Positions 34,055 to 46,643 of a stretch of 64,000 nt of DNA are shown here, piece after piece. The notes below the pieces were generated by a model. That model had not been told where the DNA came from. It saw only the letters and a list, made by a program, of their open reading frames with translations, and did not search any database. The first letter of the stretch is position 1; every line of letters starts with the position of its first letter. Made by a program: the position numbers and the translations under genes. The DNA is taken from NCBI GenBank assembly GCA_949751835.1, contig CATKHK010000005.1, positions 248,001 to 312,000 of the forward strand. The letters are read 5' to 3'. Origin of the DNA: Blepharisma japonicum. Lineage: Eukaryota > Ciliophora > Heterotrichea > Heterotrichida > Blepharismidae.

Positions 34055-34582
34055 ATTTATGAGCGATGAATTGATTGATTATAAGTTCATATTATAATTC
34101 TTATTGAGCGATAGCTTTAACTTAAAATTTTTATATTGAAATTTTGAAAATAATATTAGAACAATTTAATAATTGTTAAATGTGTTTTTGCTTAATTTTG
34201 ACGATAATATTTAAATTCAAGTATAATGAATTAATGCTAACTTTAAACATTTTGCGAGATTTATAATTATAAATTAGGGCTTCAGATCTATCCTAAATAT
34301 CTTCTATCTATGCTAATAGTTCCTGTAATTTTAAAAATTATGATATGCCCAAAATCAGAATTAACTGATATTTTAGTTCCATTTGACTATAATTTTTTTC
34401 GATAAGATCCATTTGCAGTAATTTAATTTACTGTAGCTTTTATATAAAACTCTTCTTCATCATATACCTTGTCCTAATTTTAAACCTCGAAAACCTACCC
34501 ACATCTAGACATTTTCCCAAAATCTTCTTTTTAAGACAATAAAATCTTTCTCGCTCTGGCATTCATTGCTTATATATAAAAT
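34055..34582. other. Divergent intergenic region before DOP1
   Basis: No gene seen; it lies between two divergent starts and should hold both promoters. Confidence 0.5.
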
Positions 34583-37500
34583 ATGGAGAGCAGCTTCAAT
34601 AGTAAAGTTGACCTAGCTCTAACCCGAGAACTGAAACCACTTCTAATTACATTTGAAAAAGCAAAAGAATGGGAATGAAGCGATCTAATTCGCTGGCTGA
34701 AGTCAGTTAAGCATCTTCTAGACCATCATAAGAGTGAAGCAATACCTGAAAAGTTCACGCTAGCCAAACGTCTTCAGCAATGCTTGAATCCTGCACTACC
34801 ACAAGGACTTCATCTTATAACGCTAAGCATATATGACACTATTTTAGAAGAACGACAAAACTTCGAGACTTTATCCTTTTTCTCAACTGGATTTTTGCCT
34901 TTCTTTGAATATGCGTCATCGGAAAACCAAAAAGCAGTGGTCAGGCTGGCAAAGCAGTTCTTACATTTGGATCCTGCAATCAGTTTGAGAAATGCTATGA
35001 TTGGAATTGTTACACCGCTGCTACCAGGCCTTGAAGAAGGGACTTCTAATCAAGATGTAGAAAGAGAAGTAATGAATTTATTTGATGCTTTTGCTGAAAA
35101 AGATAAATTTGGGCTTTTTCAAGCAATTTGGCATGCACTTTTGAAGACCAGTCGTGCAAGATTAGGAGCTTTAAATTATTTAACAAAAAGGATTCCTAAG
35201 GATTCCAGAACCATCATAGAATTTATGCCAGAAAAAACAATGCTACTAAGTGCATTAGCTGCTGGCATAAATAGTGAAAATATTTTGGTGCAGCGAGCAA
35301 CAATTGATTTGTTGATAAGCCATTTCCCAATCCTCCAAAATGAAGGAGTTTTTATACTTGAGGAAAAAAGATCAATTTTAGAACTGTTATTTAGACTACT
35401 AGCGAAAAGAGACTCAACGTTGACAAGAAGAATTTGGGAATACGTCCAACTAGGGGAAAATTTACCGTCTGAAGATATTTTTGAAAATATTAAAGAAGAA
35501 TACATTGTGCCTACCTTAAAAGCGATTTTAGAAGCAAAAATCGATTTATCTGGAATTTCAAACCAGGAACAAATCAGCAAGGTCATTGAGCCATTAGTAA
35601 TTGCAGAGGCTGCACTTGATAAAGATAATTTAGGCACTTTATTGCTAAGAGATATTTCAGTGAGTTTGATTTCTAACGTAAAAAACCACAAAGATCATGA
35701 AACTTATGGAAAAGAAGTATGTGAGAAATTTTCAACAATGCTTAGAAGTGATTTATGTCTAAACAATGTGAAGTTAATATGGCAAGCTCTAGCAGATTCA
35801 CTTGAAGAAAATTGCATTGGAGAGGTTGGGGATATTATGGATGTCATTTATTTCTATATCACAAATTTCCCAATCAGCCAAAAAAGCTATGAGTTTATGG
35901 TTCCTATCCTTGATATTTTATATACAAATATGCACAGACTTCACAATTCTTTGAGTATCTCTTTGAAGATCGTTCAGATTTTATTAAGCAAAACTGAAAT
36001 TACAGTTGACATTCAAAATTCAATATCATGCTTCTATAGATTTTACGTAGAGTTTTCAAAAAATCGAGAAATTCCATTAAAAGACCTAAAACGAGCTTCA
36101 TTAATTGCGTTTACATTAGCTCGCCATGGAACTCCTGAGTTTGGCTGGCTAAGTTGCATAATTAATTTCATAGTAAACCAAAAAGATGTAGAGAAATCCC
36201 TAATGGGGATCGAAATTGCTATAAGTTTATTAAAAGAAAACTTAGAGCCCTACAAAGATTTCCTTCAAACCGAGCTTGGTGGCCTCGAAGACTTCTTCTT
36301 TAAGCAGCTTTGACAATTTCTCGATCAGTCAAAAAAACGAAAAAAAATTGTAAAGCTTATATGAAAGCTTTCTGATCCAATAACCTATATTCTCCAGGCT
36401 ATTCAAAACAATTTAGCATTATCTAGATTAAACCCTCCAAATGAAGTTAAGCCAAGAATTGATACACTTAATCGTTTAAATGTGGTATGGAATATCACAA
36501 GGAGCCTCAATAGAAGCGAACTTACTGACCTATTCTCCCGTGAATGCATTTTATTAATCTTAGACAAGCTTGAAGACCCTCACCCAGCAGTGAAGCACGC
36601 AGCTAAAAATTTCTTAAAAAATGCTTCTCCAGAATTTTCATTATTTATTGACCCATTATACGAATCCCTGCTATATACAGGGATTTCTCCTTTATATCCT
36701 CCAATCTCATACTCCTTCAAAATCTTTAAAACCCTCTTGTCAGCAAATTGCTTTGCTTATCAAAATATTGAAAAAATGTCATTGGGAGAAAAAATGCAAG
36801 ACCTATGGGTTGAATATAGAAGAAACATCGTGAATTCTGAAGACGTCGCAACTTATGCAGATTTATTGACTGAAGTTTGTGTTAACTATTTAGTAGCCCC
36901 TGCTGCTAATAGAAAAGATAGTGAAAACCAAGGCTCTGCTGGAGAAGTGATAGAGTTGATTTTAAGCTATGGAGATCGAGAGCTTGCTTATCGATGTGTT
37001 TTCAGAATTATCAGGTCGCTTAAAAAAATATTTGAAGCGAAAGATGGAGTCATGCAATTAGTTTACTTGAATATTTTGAACCAAATTTTATATAACTGCA
37101 GGATAGAAACTAATAAAGACAGATGCAAAGCGTTATTATCTATAAATTTCATATCAATTTTAGAAGATGATAACTTCTTGACTGGGCAAAATGAATACGT
37201 CAGAAATCACTGGGTGAGCTTTTTGATAAAATCATTAGATTTTGTGTCTGAAAGAATAGATTACGACACTTTTATAAAAATGGCTTCAATTGTCATAGAA
37301 AAATTATGCGCACAAGTAGAAATCAGTGTTAATAAAAAGCATCTGCTATTAGGGATTATGTCTTATTTGCATTATGGCCTCAGCATATCAAAACCCGATG
37401 CTTTTGCTATTTTAGAGCCAGATCCTCATTCAGTGGCAAGAGAGTCGTTTTTTGAAGGAATGTTTAAAAGACTATTAGGGAGCGACTCAGTCCCTGTTAT

Positions 37501-39337
37501 TATTGCAGCCATAAGAATATCTCAGGAAATGTTTAAAGAATTCGAAAAAGTCATGGAATGCTGCTTATTGTGCATAAGTGATTATGACTGTGAAGATATC
37601 AAGGCTAAAGGTGTAAATATTTTTACAGCAGTTAAAGGAAAGCCAATTGAGGATAAAGTCATTAAAAAATTACTTGATCCAATTATGGTATCTAGGACTT
37701 ATGAGTTGATTAGAGCTTCAATAGCGGTTTGGATCAGTCGATCTGCAGCTGAAGTCGACCCAATTCCAAGAACAGACCAAGATTTAATCAAGATTTTAAG
37801 AATATTGACTTCTTTAGATACCCCTCTTGATGTAATTTTAGAAGCCATTTTTAAGTACTTAATCGATGATTTGAAGCTGGGAAGTGGTAATTATCGAAAA
37901 AATTCAGGGTTAAATAGAAGCCAATATGAATCAGTCGCCCACTTTATATACTCTCTATTGAGTTTCTATACCAAAGAAAAATTCGAGTCAATTTCAAAAG
38001 AGCCAAACATTGTATGAAATGAAGCTTTAAGGCTATTACGGATACTAGATACATCAGAAATAAATTCTATTTCGCTTTGGATATTAGAAATTACTTATTT
38101 ATTAATAAAACGTGTAGGAATCGACTATGTAATGTCGGGAGATAAATCATTCGCGAAGGGTATCAGAGATTTGATGCAAAAATTAATGAACCAAGTAGTA
38201 GGATACTGCATGATTAATGAAGAGCTAGACATTGAATATCCATTCCCTCCATCTGCTTATGAAACTGATAAAATTTCAGCACCACTTACATTGTGTTCTC
38301 TGTTAACTCTTAAAAAAACTTTATATGAGATTTCTAAGGCGATATGAAAAGATAACCCAGAAAAGATTGCCAGTCAAATCCAATACAACACAGGAGTAGC
38401 ATTAAAAACTTTGACGAGCAAAACTAGCAATTTAGATGTCGATATCATGACAGACCTTTTATATTCTTTATTGGAATCTGGAGGGAGACGTTTAGCTAAT
38501 GCCTATAAGAATTTAATTCTTGATCATATAGCATCAAATGAATTTTTCTCATTGATGAAGTCTAGGAAAATATGCCTTAAGCATTGGTGTCAGATTATAA
38601 AACTTATTTCTTACCAATGCTATGAAGATAATAAAGAGCAGCTGATCAAAGAAATTCTTAAAAGAATAAATAAATATAACAGATCAAAAATCCTGAAGAG
38701 CATGATTTTTGTAGTTTACAGTGGAGATATTGATGATTACAATGCAGCTTTAAATACAATAAGCGAATTTTTGAATGAATTCCTACGAGTTGACAAAGAA
38801 TCAATCTCAACTGTATTTTTCTGCATCAGAGTGCTATTAGTGAAATTATCGCCTCAGCTATTAAACGATATATGGCCAAGAATCTGGCCTCACACTTTAA
38901 CTGAACTTTTGCAAATTCTTGAAGCAAATTCCAAAATCCCTAACTGCTTAGCAGCGTTGAAGCTAATTGACACCATGATTGTTTTAAATATCCAAGAATT
39001 TATAATGCATCAGTTTATATTCTTCTATGATTCTACAGCCTGCTACGACTGTTTAGATGAATTTGATGAAGGAAAAGATGAGTATGTGCCAATTATTCCT
39101 AGGAAATATACAAGAGCTCCAAAAACCATCAAAATGATGGAAGTTAAGCAAAATATTGAAACAATTGAAAAAAGAATCCTTACTATGAACGTCAAAGCTA
39201 TAGATCAAAACGAACTAGATATTAAGGCCAAAGCTCTTGCTCGAGAAATTGTCAGGCTTAGCCAAGTCAGATCGATTCCAGATGAGAAAAATATCAAAAA
39301 CTCTATAGAAGATGACTTTTTATCAGACACTTATTAA
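34583..39337 (+). CDS. DOP1: DOP1/Dopey homologue
   Basis: 1584 residues in one frame with TGA as Trp (codons at 36311, 38015 and 38345 among others). The N-terminal 130 residues carry the Dopey signature: LTRELKPLLITFEKAKEWEW, LAKRLQQCLNPALPQGLHL, FFSTGFLPFFEYA, and LLPGLEEG near residue 150. The rest is helical-repeat-like, as in the family. DOP1 works with the MON2 scaffold and a P4-ATPase in traffic between endosomes and Golgi. At 1584 residues it is near the yeast protein (about 1700) and shorter than animal DOPEY. I start at ATG 34583 because Dopey similarity begins right there. Its stop lies only 14 bases from the stop of the convergent gene at 39352-39948, so the two 3' ends must overlap or be very short. 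Confidence 0.88.
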
Positions 39338-39351
39338 TTAAAAATTTCATA

Positions 39352-39948
39352 TTATTTAAGCAATAGAAAATTTGTCTCAATAAACGCTATTCTTTCTAGC
39401 GGATGTAAAGGCATTGGATTTTTCATTGGCTTCTTTGCTTCTTTTAAAGTTTTTACCATTTCCATCATTTTAGTTTTCGCTAATTCGCATGAAGCTTTAT
39501 AAGCCTTGAACTCTTGATACACACTTGGAATAGGCTCAGACTTCGGAGGATTCGAAATTGTTGGAGAAACTGCTAGCAAACTCATTTCTTCTGAAAGCTT
39601 TTTTCATTTCGAAATGATATCTGAACTAATTGATATGCATTTATTTGATAATTCTTTTACTTCTAAAGCAAGATCAACCTGAATTGGCTCTTGCTCTTGG
39701 TCAAGAATTTTTGGCTTGATTATTGGGAGCTGATTGATGATTGTAGATGTGTCAAATGGAGCTTGGCGGGAATGAAGCTTAATTGCGTTTGTAAGTTTTT
39801 TGCAGAGGCGAGCTAAGCGGCGCTGGTAGGAAGGTGTTAAAGGGTTATCAGGGGAAAAATGAGAATCTTTAATTTGGCGATAAGAATTATCAATGAGATC
39901 GTAAATGATGGAATTGAATTGGATATCTTCGACTTCAACTCTGTCCAT
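39352..39948 (-). CDS. Unknown helical protein
   Basis: 198 residues with Trp-TGA at 39604-39606. It reads as mostly helical: SYQRRLARLCKKLTNAIKLH near residue 40, VKELSNKCISISSDIISKW near 100, and a Lys-rich helix CELAKTKMMEMVKTLKEAKK near 155, possibly coiled coil. No family recognised. It is convergent with DOP1, 14 bases apart. Confidence 0.65.
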
Positions 39949-40206
39949 TTTGAAAATATGATTGGAAACTAAAAGATTGGAAGAGAAATAAGCTAATCTT
40001 GTTTTATGAAATATATTTATTGAGAATTATAAATTAATTTAAACAATATTTATAAGGATATAGGTTGAAAATTTTTACAATGATGAGTTATAAGTTTAAA
40101 ATGTAAATTTATATTATATTTATTTGCAAAGCGAATTGTTGTATTAATTAGCAAATTTTCAAATTAACGTCATAACTGATCAGTGTTTTCCCATTTTTAG
40201 TTATTT
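39949..40206. promoter_or_regulatory. Divergent promoter region
   Basis: 258 bases between the starts of the unknown minus-strand gene and the BAH-PHD gene. AT-rich; no specific element recognised. Confidence 0.35.
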
Positions 40207-40785
40207 ATGAAAAGATTAGTGAGTCAGTATGGCGTTGCTTTAATATCAAATATCTATTATCTAATTAGCCATTCTTAATCAGTAAAAAAATATACTTCAA
40301 ATGACACTATTCGAATAAAAGAGCAAAAAGACGAAAACAGCTTTGGTACCATTATAAGAATTTGAAAAGATGCCTCCAAGCCTCAAGCTTATGCGAATAT
40401 TAGGTGGTTCTATAAGCCCAAGGAAATTTTCCAAGGAACCCATGAATTTTTATCAGCAGCTGAGCTTTTTGATTCTAATAATTATCAAGACATCCCTGTA
40501 GAGTCAATTTATGATAAAATTCAGGTTTTGAGCTTAGAAGAATACCACAAGCTTGATGAAATTAATGATGATGCATTTTTTACACGTGCAGTTTATAATT
40601 TTAGGACAAAAGAAATTTTACCACCTTTGAGTGACTGAAAAAAAGTTTGCTATTGCAAGAAAATTATTAATCCAGATCACTTGTATCTTGCTTGTGATAA
40701 ATGCAATATTTTTTTCCACCAGGAATGCGTTGGAGGCGAAATAGAGAAAGACAAAGAGTGGATTTGCAAAATCTGTAAACCTTAG
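40207..40785 (+). CDS. BAH plus PHD-finger chromatin protein, start or intron uncertain
   Basis: From about 40290 to TAG 40783-40785 the frame reads a BAH domain (TIIRIWKD, then IRWFYKPKEI, then FTRAVYNF) followed directly by a PHD finger (CYCKKI...CDKCNIFFHQECVG...WICKICKP). Such proteins read histone tails, as the plant short BAH-PHD proteins do. No ATG occurs in this frame until far inside the BAH domain. Upstream the frame continues to ATG 40207 but is crossed by a TAA at 40276-40278. A 15-base segment GCCATTCTTAATCAG (40268-40282) holds this TAA and has GC-AG ends; removing it keeps the frame. Heterotrich introns are typically 15-16 bases but GT-AG, so this is a suggestion only. Confidence 0.7.
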
Positions 40786-41281
40786 AATAGTTAATAAATT
40801 TATTAATTCAAAGGAATATAATATTAAAATTATTGTAAAAATAAAAATTATTTGGTAAATAATGCCCTATAGCCGATATATGAGAATAATAAATATTAAT
40901 GAAAACATTTATTAATTCATTAGATTATTCTAATTTAATTTTATTAGAAATCATTTCAGACTAAATAAATATGGTGGCTTACAAATATTTGGGATACTGG
41001 AGCTTAAAATTTTTTAGGGCTATGAAAAATTAATAAATTTTTTCTTTCCTTTCGATAATTGGTGGGTAAACTTCATCTTCAGTAGCCTTAAGACCTTATA
41101 ATTATTTAAGTTATCTTACAGTATTTTCAATTCTGATATTAATTAATCGGTCAATAAGAGCCCTAATTTTTATTATATCAAGATTAATAATTTCGGCAAC
41201 ATTTTCGTTTAGCTAAATATCCAGTTTATTTAGACAATAAGATTATGATTTAAAATAATCTTTCTTTGTATCGAAAACATT
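40786..41281. other. Intergenic spacer
   Basis: No gene or known element seen; it should hold the promoter of the receptor-like gene at 41282. Confidence 0.5.
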
Positions 41282-44200
41282 ATGGTTGTGCTGCTCTTGA
41301 TGATTATGAAGATTGCTCTAGCTGACTTGACCCTATATGTATTTTTTAGCCAAAATACACCTCAAGACCTTCAAACATATTTTAAAAATTCTCTTTCTTC
41401 CTTAATAGGAAGTAAAAATTATTGAGATATTCTCTTTTATCAGGTCAATGAAGCAACTGATTTCTCTAGCTGTTTTGCAAAAGACGTCCTAATTTCCTTT
41501 GATGCGACATACGATAATATTTTAAGTCAAACAATATCAGCTCTCACAGAAAATTACAATATTTTGAATTTTTCCTTTTCTCCAGCAAATCGACCATTAG
41601 GGTCCTGGCAATTTTATACTCATACCGAACCGAATGCTGAAATTGTCGCAATAAAAGCATTTACCGACTATTTGGAATGAAAAAGAATTTTAGTCGTGGA
41701 TGATGGTTCAATTGAAGCAAAAACAATTGCAACCCAATTTCAAGAAAAATATTTCGAATTTATTCAGTCACAGATTACAGTTTCTCCATCAACAGATCAG
41801 TCAATCATAGATAATATTGCAGGTCGTCTTATAAAGCCAAATGGTCAGCAAACTTTTGTTGTCGTATGTGAAGGAGCAATAATTGATAAATTCACACGCT
41901 CATTGGTGACGAAAAAGATCTATAAGCAAGGAGCAGGGATTGTTCTTTGTAGTAGAGGGATATGAGGTGGAGATCTTAATGGGTTAATTTATATCGTTGA
42001 AAAAGGCTTGGAATCTGCCATATCAATGCAACATTATGAAGCATTAGCATTAAAATATTTTACCGATCTAATTGGCGATTATTGAAATTCTACGTCAAAT
42101 AGCGAAAACCAAGCGATGAAAAACTTCGAAATTAAAAAATATTTGGAAAGAATTACAAGAAATCATAAAAAATTACCTTCTTTTTCCATTGTAAATATCG
42201 ATAATTCGGTGAAAAAGACGAAAGGTTATATATATGGTAATCGACTTAATGTAACGGATGAAATTTTTTATCCAGGAGGCTCAACAACAAAACCCAAAAA
42301 TTCAAAAACTTCTCTAAAAATGTCATTATCGACGAACGGGTTAGAATCAGATGGTTCCTATAACTCTTACAACCCTTTAAATTGTCAAGGAAATATTTTT
42401 GCGAAAGAATGAATTAATAATCAGACCTGGATCCTTGAAAATTTTGAAATAGACTTTACATCAAATACATGCGGGGTGAGTGTGTTTGTACATGATACTG
42501 TTATGAAATGTATAACCCCATTAATATCAGATCTTGGCTATGTCTGGCTTGGAGCTGATTGGGCTGCAAGCAATATAGGTTATATGGCTTTGCTTAGGGA
42601 GTTAAATATTTCGATGGTGACTGTAGCGGCTGGTCCAAACTCTCCAATTTTTTCCAATAAAACCGCTTATCCAGAGTTTATGAGAATGGTTCCAAGCGCC
42701 AACTATAATGCAGTCATCATGATTAAGCTATGCCAAATCTTTTCCTGGAAAAATGTTGTCGTCATCTATTCAAATGCCAGCGCAAATATTGCGATTTATG
42801 AAGTCTTCAAATCTGAAGCTGACAGCGCTGGAATTAGAATAGCAAATGACGAAGATAAAAGAATGCTTCCCTTGAATTATGCAAGAACCCAATATCAGCA
42901 ATACAAATACATTTTCGATCACATTCGTAATACGAATGTAAAAATCTTTTTTACATTTCAAACATCAAGCTCCAATTATCAGGCTGTGGAAGGACTATAC
43001 GATTCAGGGCTCAGAAGAGGAGATGTTATTTGTTTTTTGCCTTCAAAGACAGGAGGCCAATCTGTGCTAGACACAATGCCGGCTGCTTCTGCGGTAAAAT
43101 TAGCGAACCTCTTGAATGGAGCCATTAGTGTTTCTGCAATAGAATATACCGGAACATTTGGCAATGAAATTAAAGCACTAATGGCAGATTACTGAAATAA
43201 TACGCCTAGTTTTAAAGCAACTCATTTTGATAATACTTTATTTTCAGCTTATGGACTTGATGCCACGATTAACAGAGGAGAAGATTTCGAAAATTCAACA
43301 ATTTTGAATCGAAATTTACGAAAACAAAGAATAATAAGCGCATCAGGAGTAATTTCAATCGACTCAAGTTCAAATGATAGAAGCTACATGGTATTAGACA
43401 TACTGAATACCTATCAGTATCTTACAAATTCTTCATTTGTGGAAACAATTGTAGGGAGTTATATTCCAACTTCTAGCAATCCTATACAATTTTACACTAA
43501 TCTTACATGGCCTGGCTATACAGCAATAACTCCGACTGATACCAGAGTTCTTGATACCTCCTGCCCATTTGATAAGTCTAAAGCAACTACATCAGCTAAA
43601 GGAGTTGCTACTCTTGCAACAATATGCATATCAATAGCTCTAATGGCTATAATAATAGCAGCTTTGATATGAAAGCAATATTCTCACAGTGATTTCAAAA
43701 AACTGACTGAAAGAAAAGAAATTCAATTTGCTGATTCCGTTATTTTTGCCACAATGATTATTGAAACTTTTCAATACATTAATATAGGGCCAAGCTTCAA
43801 CTCTGATCCGATCAGTGAATATATTGGTGGATTGCTTAACATTGATTTGAAAAATGTGATTTCCCTCAAAGGAGACACTTATTTTGCATTTTTGAGTGTC
43901 GTTTTTGCCCTGGTAGGGCTTTGATTATTGGTGTTTCTTATTTTAACCCGAGCTCATACAAGTTGTGTTGAGAATATTTGGATTTTTAAAATTTTATCTG
44001 CAAATGCTCATGATATTATGTCGATACTTGGGAACTTGCTTTTTCTTCCAATAATGACATCACTATTATCAGTATTTCAATGCCATAAATCAATAGGTAG
44101 CAATTTAGATGACAGCTATATGGATATCGATTGTAATCAGTATTGCTGAACTGGAAGGCATCTAAATTATGCTATATCTTCTATAATCGCGCTATTGATT

Positions 44201-44860
44201 TATTTTCCTCTAGCTGTTATATACCGACCTCTATGACAACAATTGCAGCTTGATCAGAATTTACGATGTCAACCGAAATATCTACTCATAAAAAGCTGTG
44301 CACAAGTTATTTTTATCACTATAAATAAGATTCTAAAGCTTCTAGATAGCATCGCTCAAGGCTTGACATATCTTTTACTATTTATATTGTTTATTTGTTA
44401 CAATTTGAAATTCAAGCCTTATAATTATGATAGGGCTAACATGTGGCAAATCATCTTATTTATATGTGTGGCATGATCAGTGCTTATTTCCAGTATATCT
44501 AAAGCAATAAATACTGGCCTTATCGTACTTATGATAATTAAGATAATTGGCTGAGCAGCGCTAATTATCACTGGATTTATTTTGCAAGCTAAAAAGTTCC
44601 CAAATTTACTTTACAGGCCTCAACCTCAAAGTATAGTAAAATTAATTTTATTTTTGCTTACCTCAAAAGTTAGTGCTCAGGAGTTGGATGCAATACCATT
44701 AAAATATGTGACGTCTAAGAAAGTAGAAAATAAAGATGACAATTCTATAATCCAAGCCGATGATAAAATGCAAGCAAAGAGTTCTAATATTGGAGATGAG
44801 TCGACAAGAAGAGAAATGCTTGGAATGCTTGCATCGTTTAGAGAAGAAAGTCCCGTTTAA
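41282..44860 (+). CDS. Family-3-receptor-like membrane protein with ligand-binding region
   Basis: 1192 residues with many Trp-TGA codons. It starts with a signal peptide (MVVLLLMIMKIALA). Residues about 400-740 read as a periplasmic-binding-type receptor domain (ANF_receptor): GYVWLGADWAAS, YPEFMRMVPS, then FSWKNVVVIYS and later GLRRGDVICF. Residues about 17-390 look like a second, more diverged copy (TDYLEWKRILVVDDGS). A membrane span follows at about 774-797, then about seven more hydrophobic segments up to residue 1102, and a polar tail. Class C receptors have one ligand domain and seven spans, so the double domain and about eight spans are unusual. It is likely a surface receptor for a small molecule; ligand and signalling partner are unknown. 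I chose ATG 41282 because it gives a full signal peptide. Confidence 0.75.
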
Positions 44861-45571
44861 TTCATACACATCAAGGTATAAATATTTATTTTTAATTAAA
44901 TTGTTCCTTAAGAGTATCTTTTTAAATTATTTTTAGCCTATACTAAATGGTTCACAGGTATTTAATAAAATATTCATTGGTTGAATGATTAATTTCTTTT
45001 TATTTATATTTTCCTTTCTAGTTTATCACAGAAAACCTCATTAATTGATTTTAAATAAAAAGGATAAATATTTCTATTTAGCTCTATATATTATAAAATA
45101 TCCAAATTTCTATTAGCGATAAATCAAATGATAAATATAATTAACTGCACTAAATCTCATTTATTAATTAAAATAATTTTATTAAGGTATTGAACTTTAT
45201 AATTAAATATTAGAGAGCGTAAATCCAATTTAAACATAGAATGATGATATTGTTAAATATTTAATAAATCTTAACTTGCTAAATTGATAATTATCCATTA
45301 AAGATTATTTTGAACGAAGATAGATCTTGAATTTTATCAAAGTTAGTAAAACATTATCTTATTTATTATATTTTTAATTTATTTGACTCTGAAATTGCTT
45401 CCCAATTTCAAATTGATTGTTGTGAATTTAAAGTCTATCTTAATATTTTTTTAACTTCGATGAAAAATCTTGACGCATAATACATTTGAGAAAATTTATT
45501 GAAAAATTATTACAAATGGACAATATCCGTTATTGAATATGGATTAGAAAATATTTACCATAATAACTATA
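44861..45571. other. Intergenic spacer
   Basis: 711 AT-rich bases with no gene seen on either strand. Confidence 0.5.
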
Positions 45572-46066
45572 ATGATTGAGCAATCTAATGATGATGCAGT
45601 AGAAATGATATGGTATTGTTGCATATACCCTAACTGTGAAAATCACTATAATACAAGATTCAACCTTAAGCAACATGTTGAAAATTTTCATTTAAAAATT
45701 AAACACTACCAATGCCAGTATTGCAAGAAACTCCTTATAAGCAAGCAAAATCTTATAGAGCATCTAAACATTCACAAAGATGCAACACCATTTCAGTGCG
45801 ATTTATGTGGGAAATCGTTTAGGCAAGCAAGCCAACTTTCCTTACATAAAAGAATTCATGCTGGAAAAGAGACAGACAAAAAGCAGCGGAGGAGCAAAAA
45901 TAATAAAGATATTGAGTACGATATTATGAGGATAGAAACTGCAATAAATATAGTTCCAATAGCTATTAAATTACCAGAAATTCGTAGGATTGAAAATGAA
46001 GAAAAAGTTATGCTTCCCACTTTTATATCAATAAGCAGTAGGGATAACCCATATATAGAAAAATAA
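45572..46066 (+). CDS. C2H2 zinc-finger protein
   Basis: 164 residues without TGA codons. Three C2H2 fingers stand in a row between residues 17 and 91: the first with CIYPNC and HVENFH, the second CQYCKK with HLNIH, the third CDLCGKSFRQASQLSLHKRIH in near-perfect classic form, with short linkers (HKDATPFQC). A basic patch (KKQRRSKNN) follows, then a tail without known domain. It is likely a DNA-binding regulator. Target and role are unknown. Confidence 0.85.
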   Translation: MIEQSNDDAVEMIWYCCIYPNCENHYNTRFNLKQHVENFHLKIKHYQCQYCKKLLISKQNLIEHLNIHKDATPFQCDLCGKSFRQASQLSLHKRIHAGKETDKKQRRSKNNKDIEYDIMRIETAINIVPIAIKLPEIRRIENEEKVMLPTFISISSRDNPYIEK

Positions 46067-46643
46067 ATTGAGATCTCTATATATAACGAGCAGAATAAAT
46101 AAACAATCCAAGTTCTATTTAATTTAAATTTGATCTAAAAATGGAAATAAGACTTAGCGTTAATTTAAAATAATTTTAAAATGTTTTATTAATAATTTTA
46201 TACTTACGTTCCCTTAGTTAATAAGTAAAGCCAGCAGAAAAATCGACATTGTATAAGAATAATAATTTGGCATATCTATTAGAGTTTTGACAGCCTTACA
46301 TCCATAAAATATTTGCAAAACAGAAAATTTTTTAAACAAAATTAACCTCACCCGATCGAGTAAGATTAAATAATCATATTTTAACTTTAGAAAGATAATT
46401 TCTCTAGTACTTATAGTTAAATATTGACAACACAAATCATGAATATTTATTAGACTTTTTATAGGTATCAGTCAATTCCTTTACATAGAAATAAAAAGAT
46501 TAAGATTCCATTTTTTAAGTTATATTTTAATTTTTATTACAATGCTTATCTTCATAAAAGTAGATAAATCAAATAAATTATATACTTTTTATTGTCTTTA
46601 AAAACCAGAATTAATTTTTAATTCAAAATTATTATTGCTATTA
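46067..46643. other. Spacer between convergent C2H2 and FEN1 genes
   Basis: 577 AT-rich bases; no gene recognised. Confidence 0.5.
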
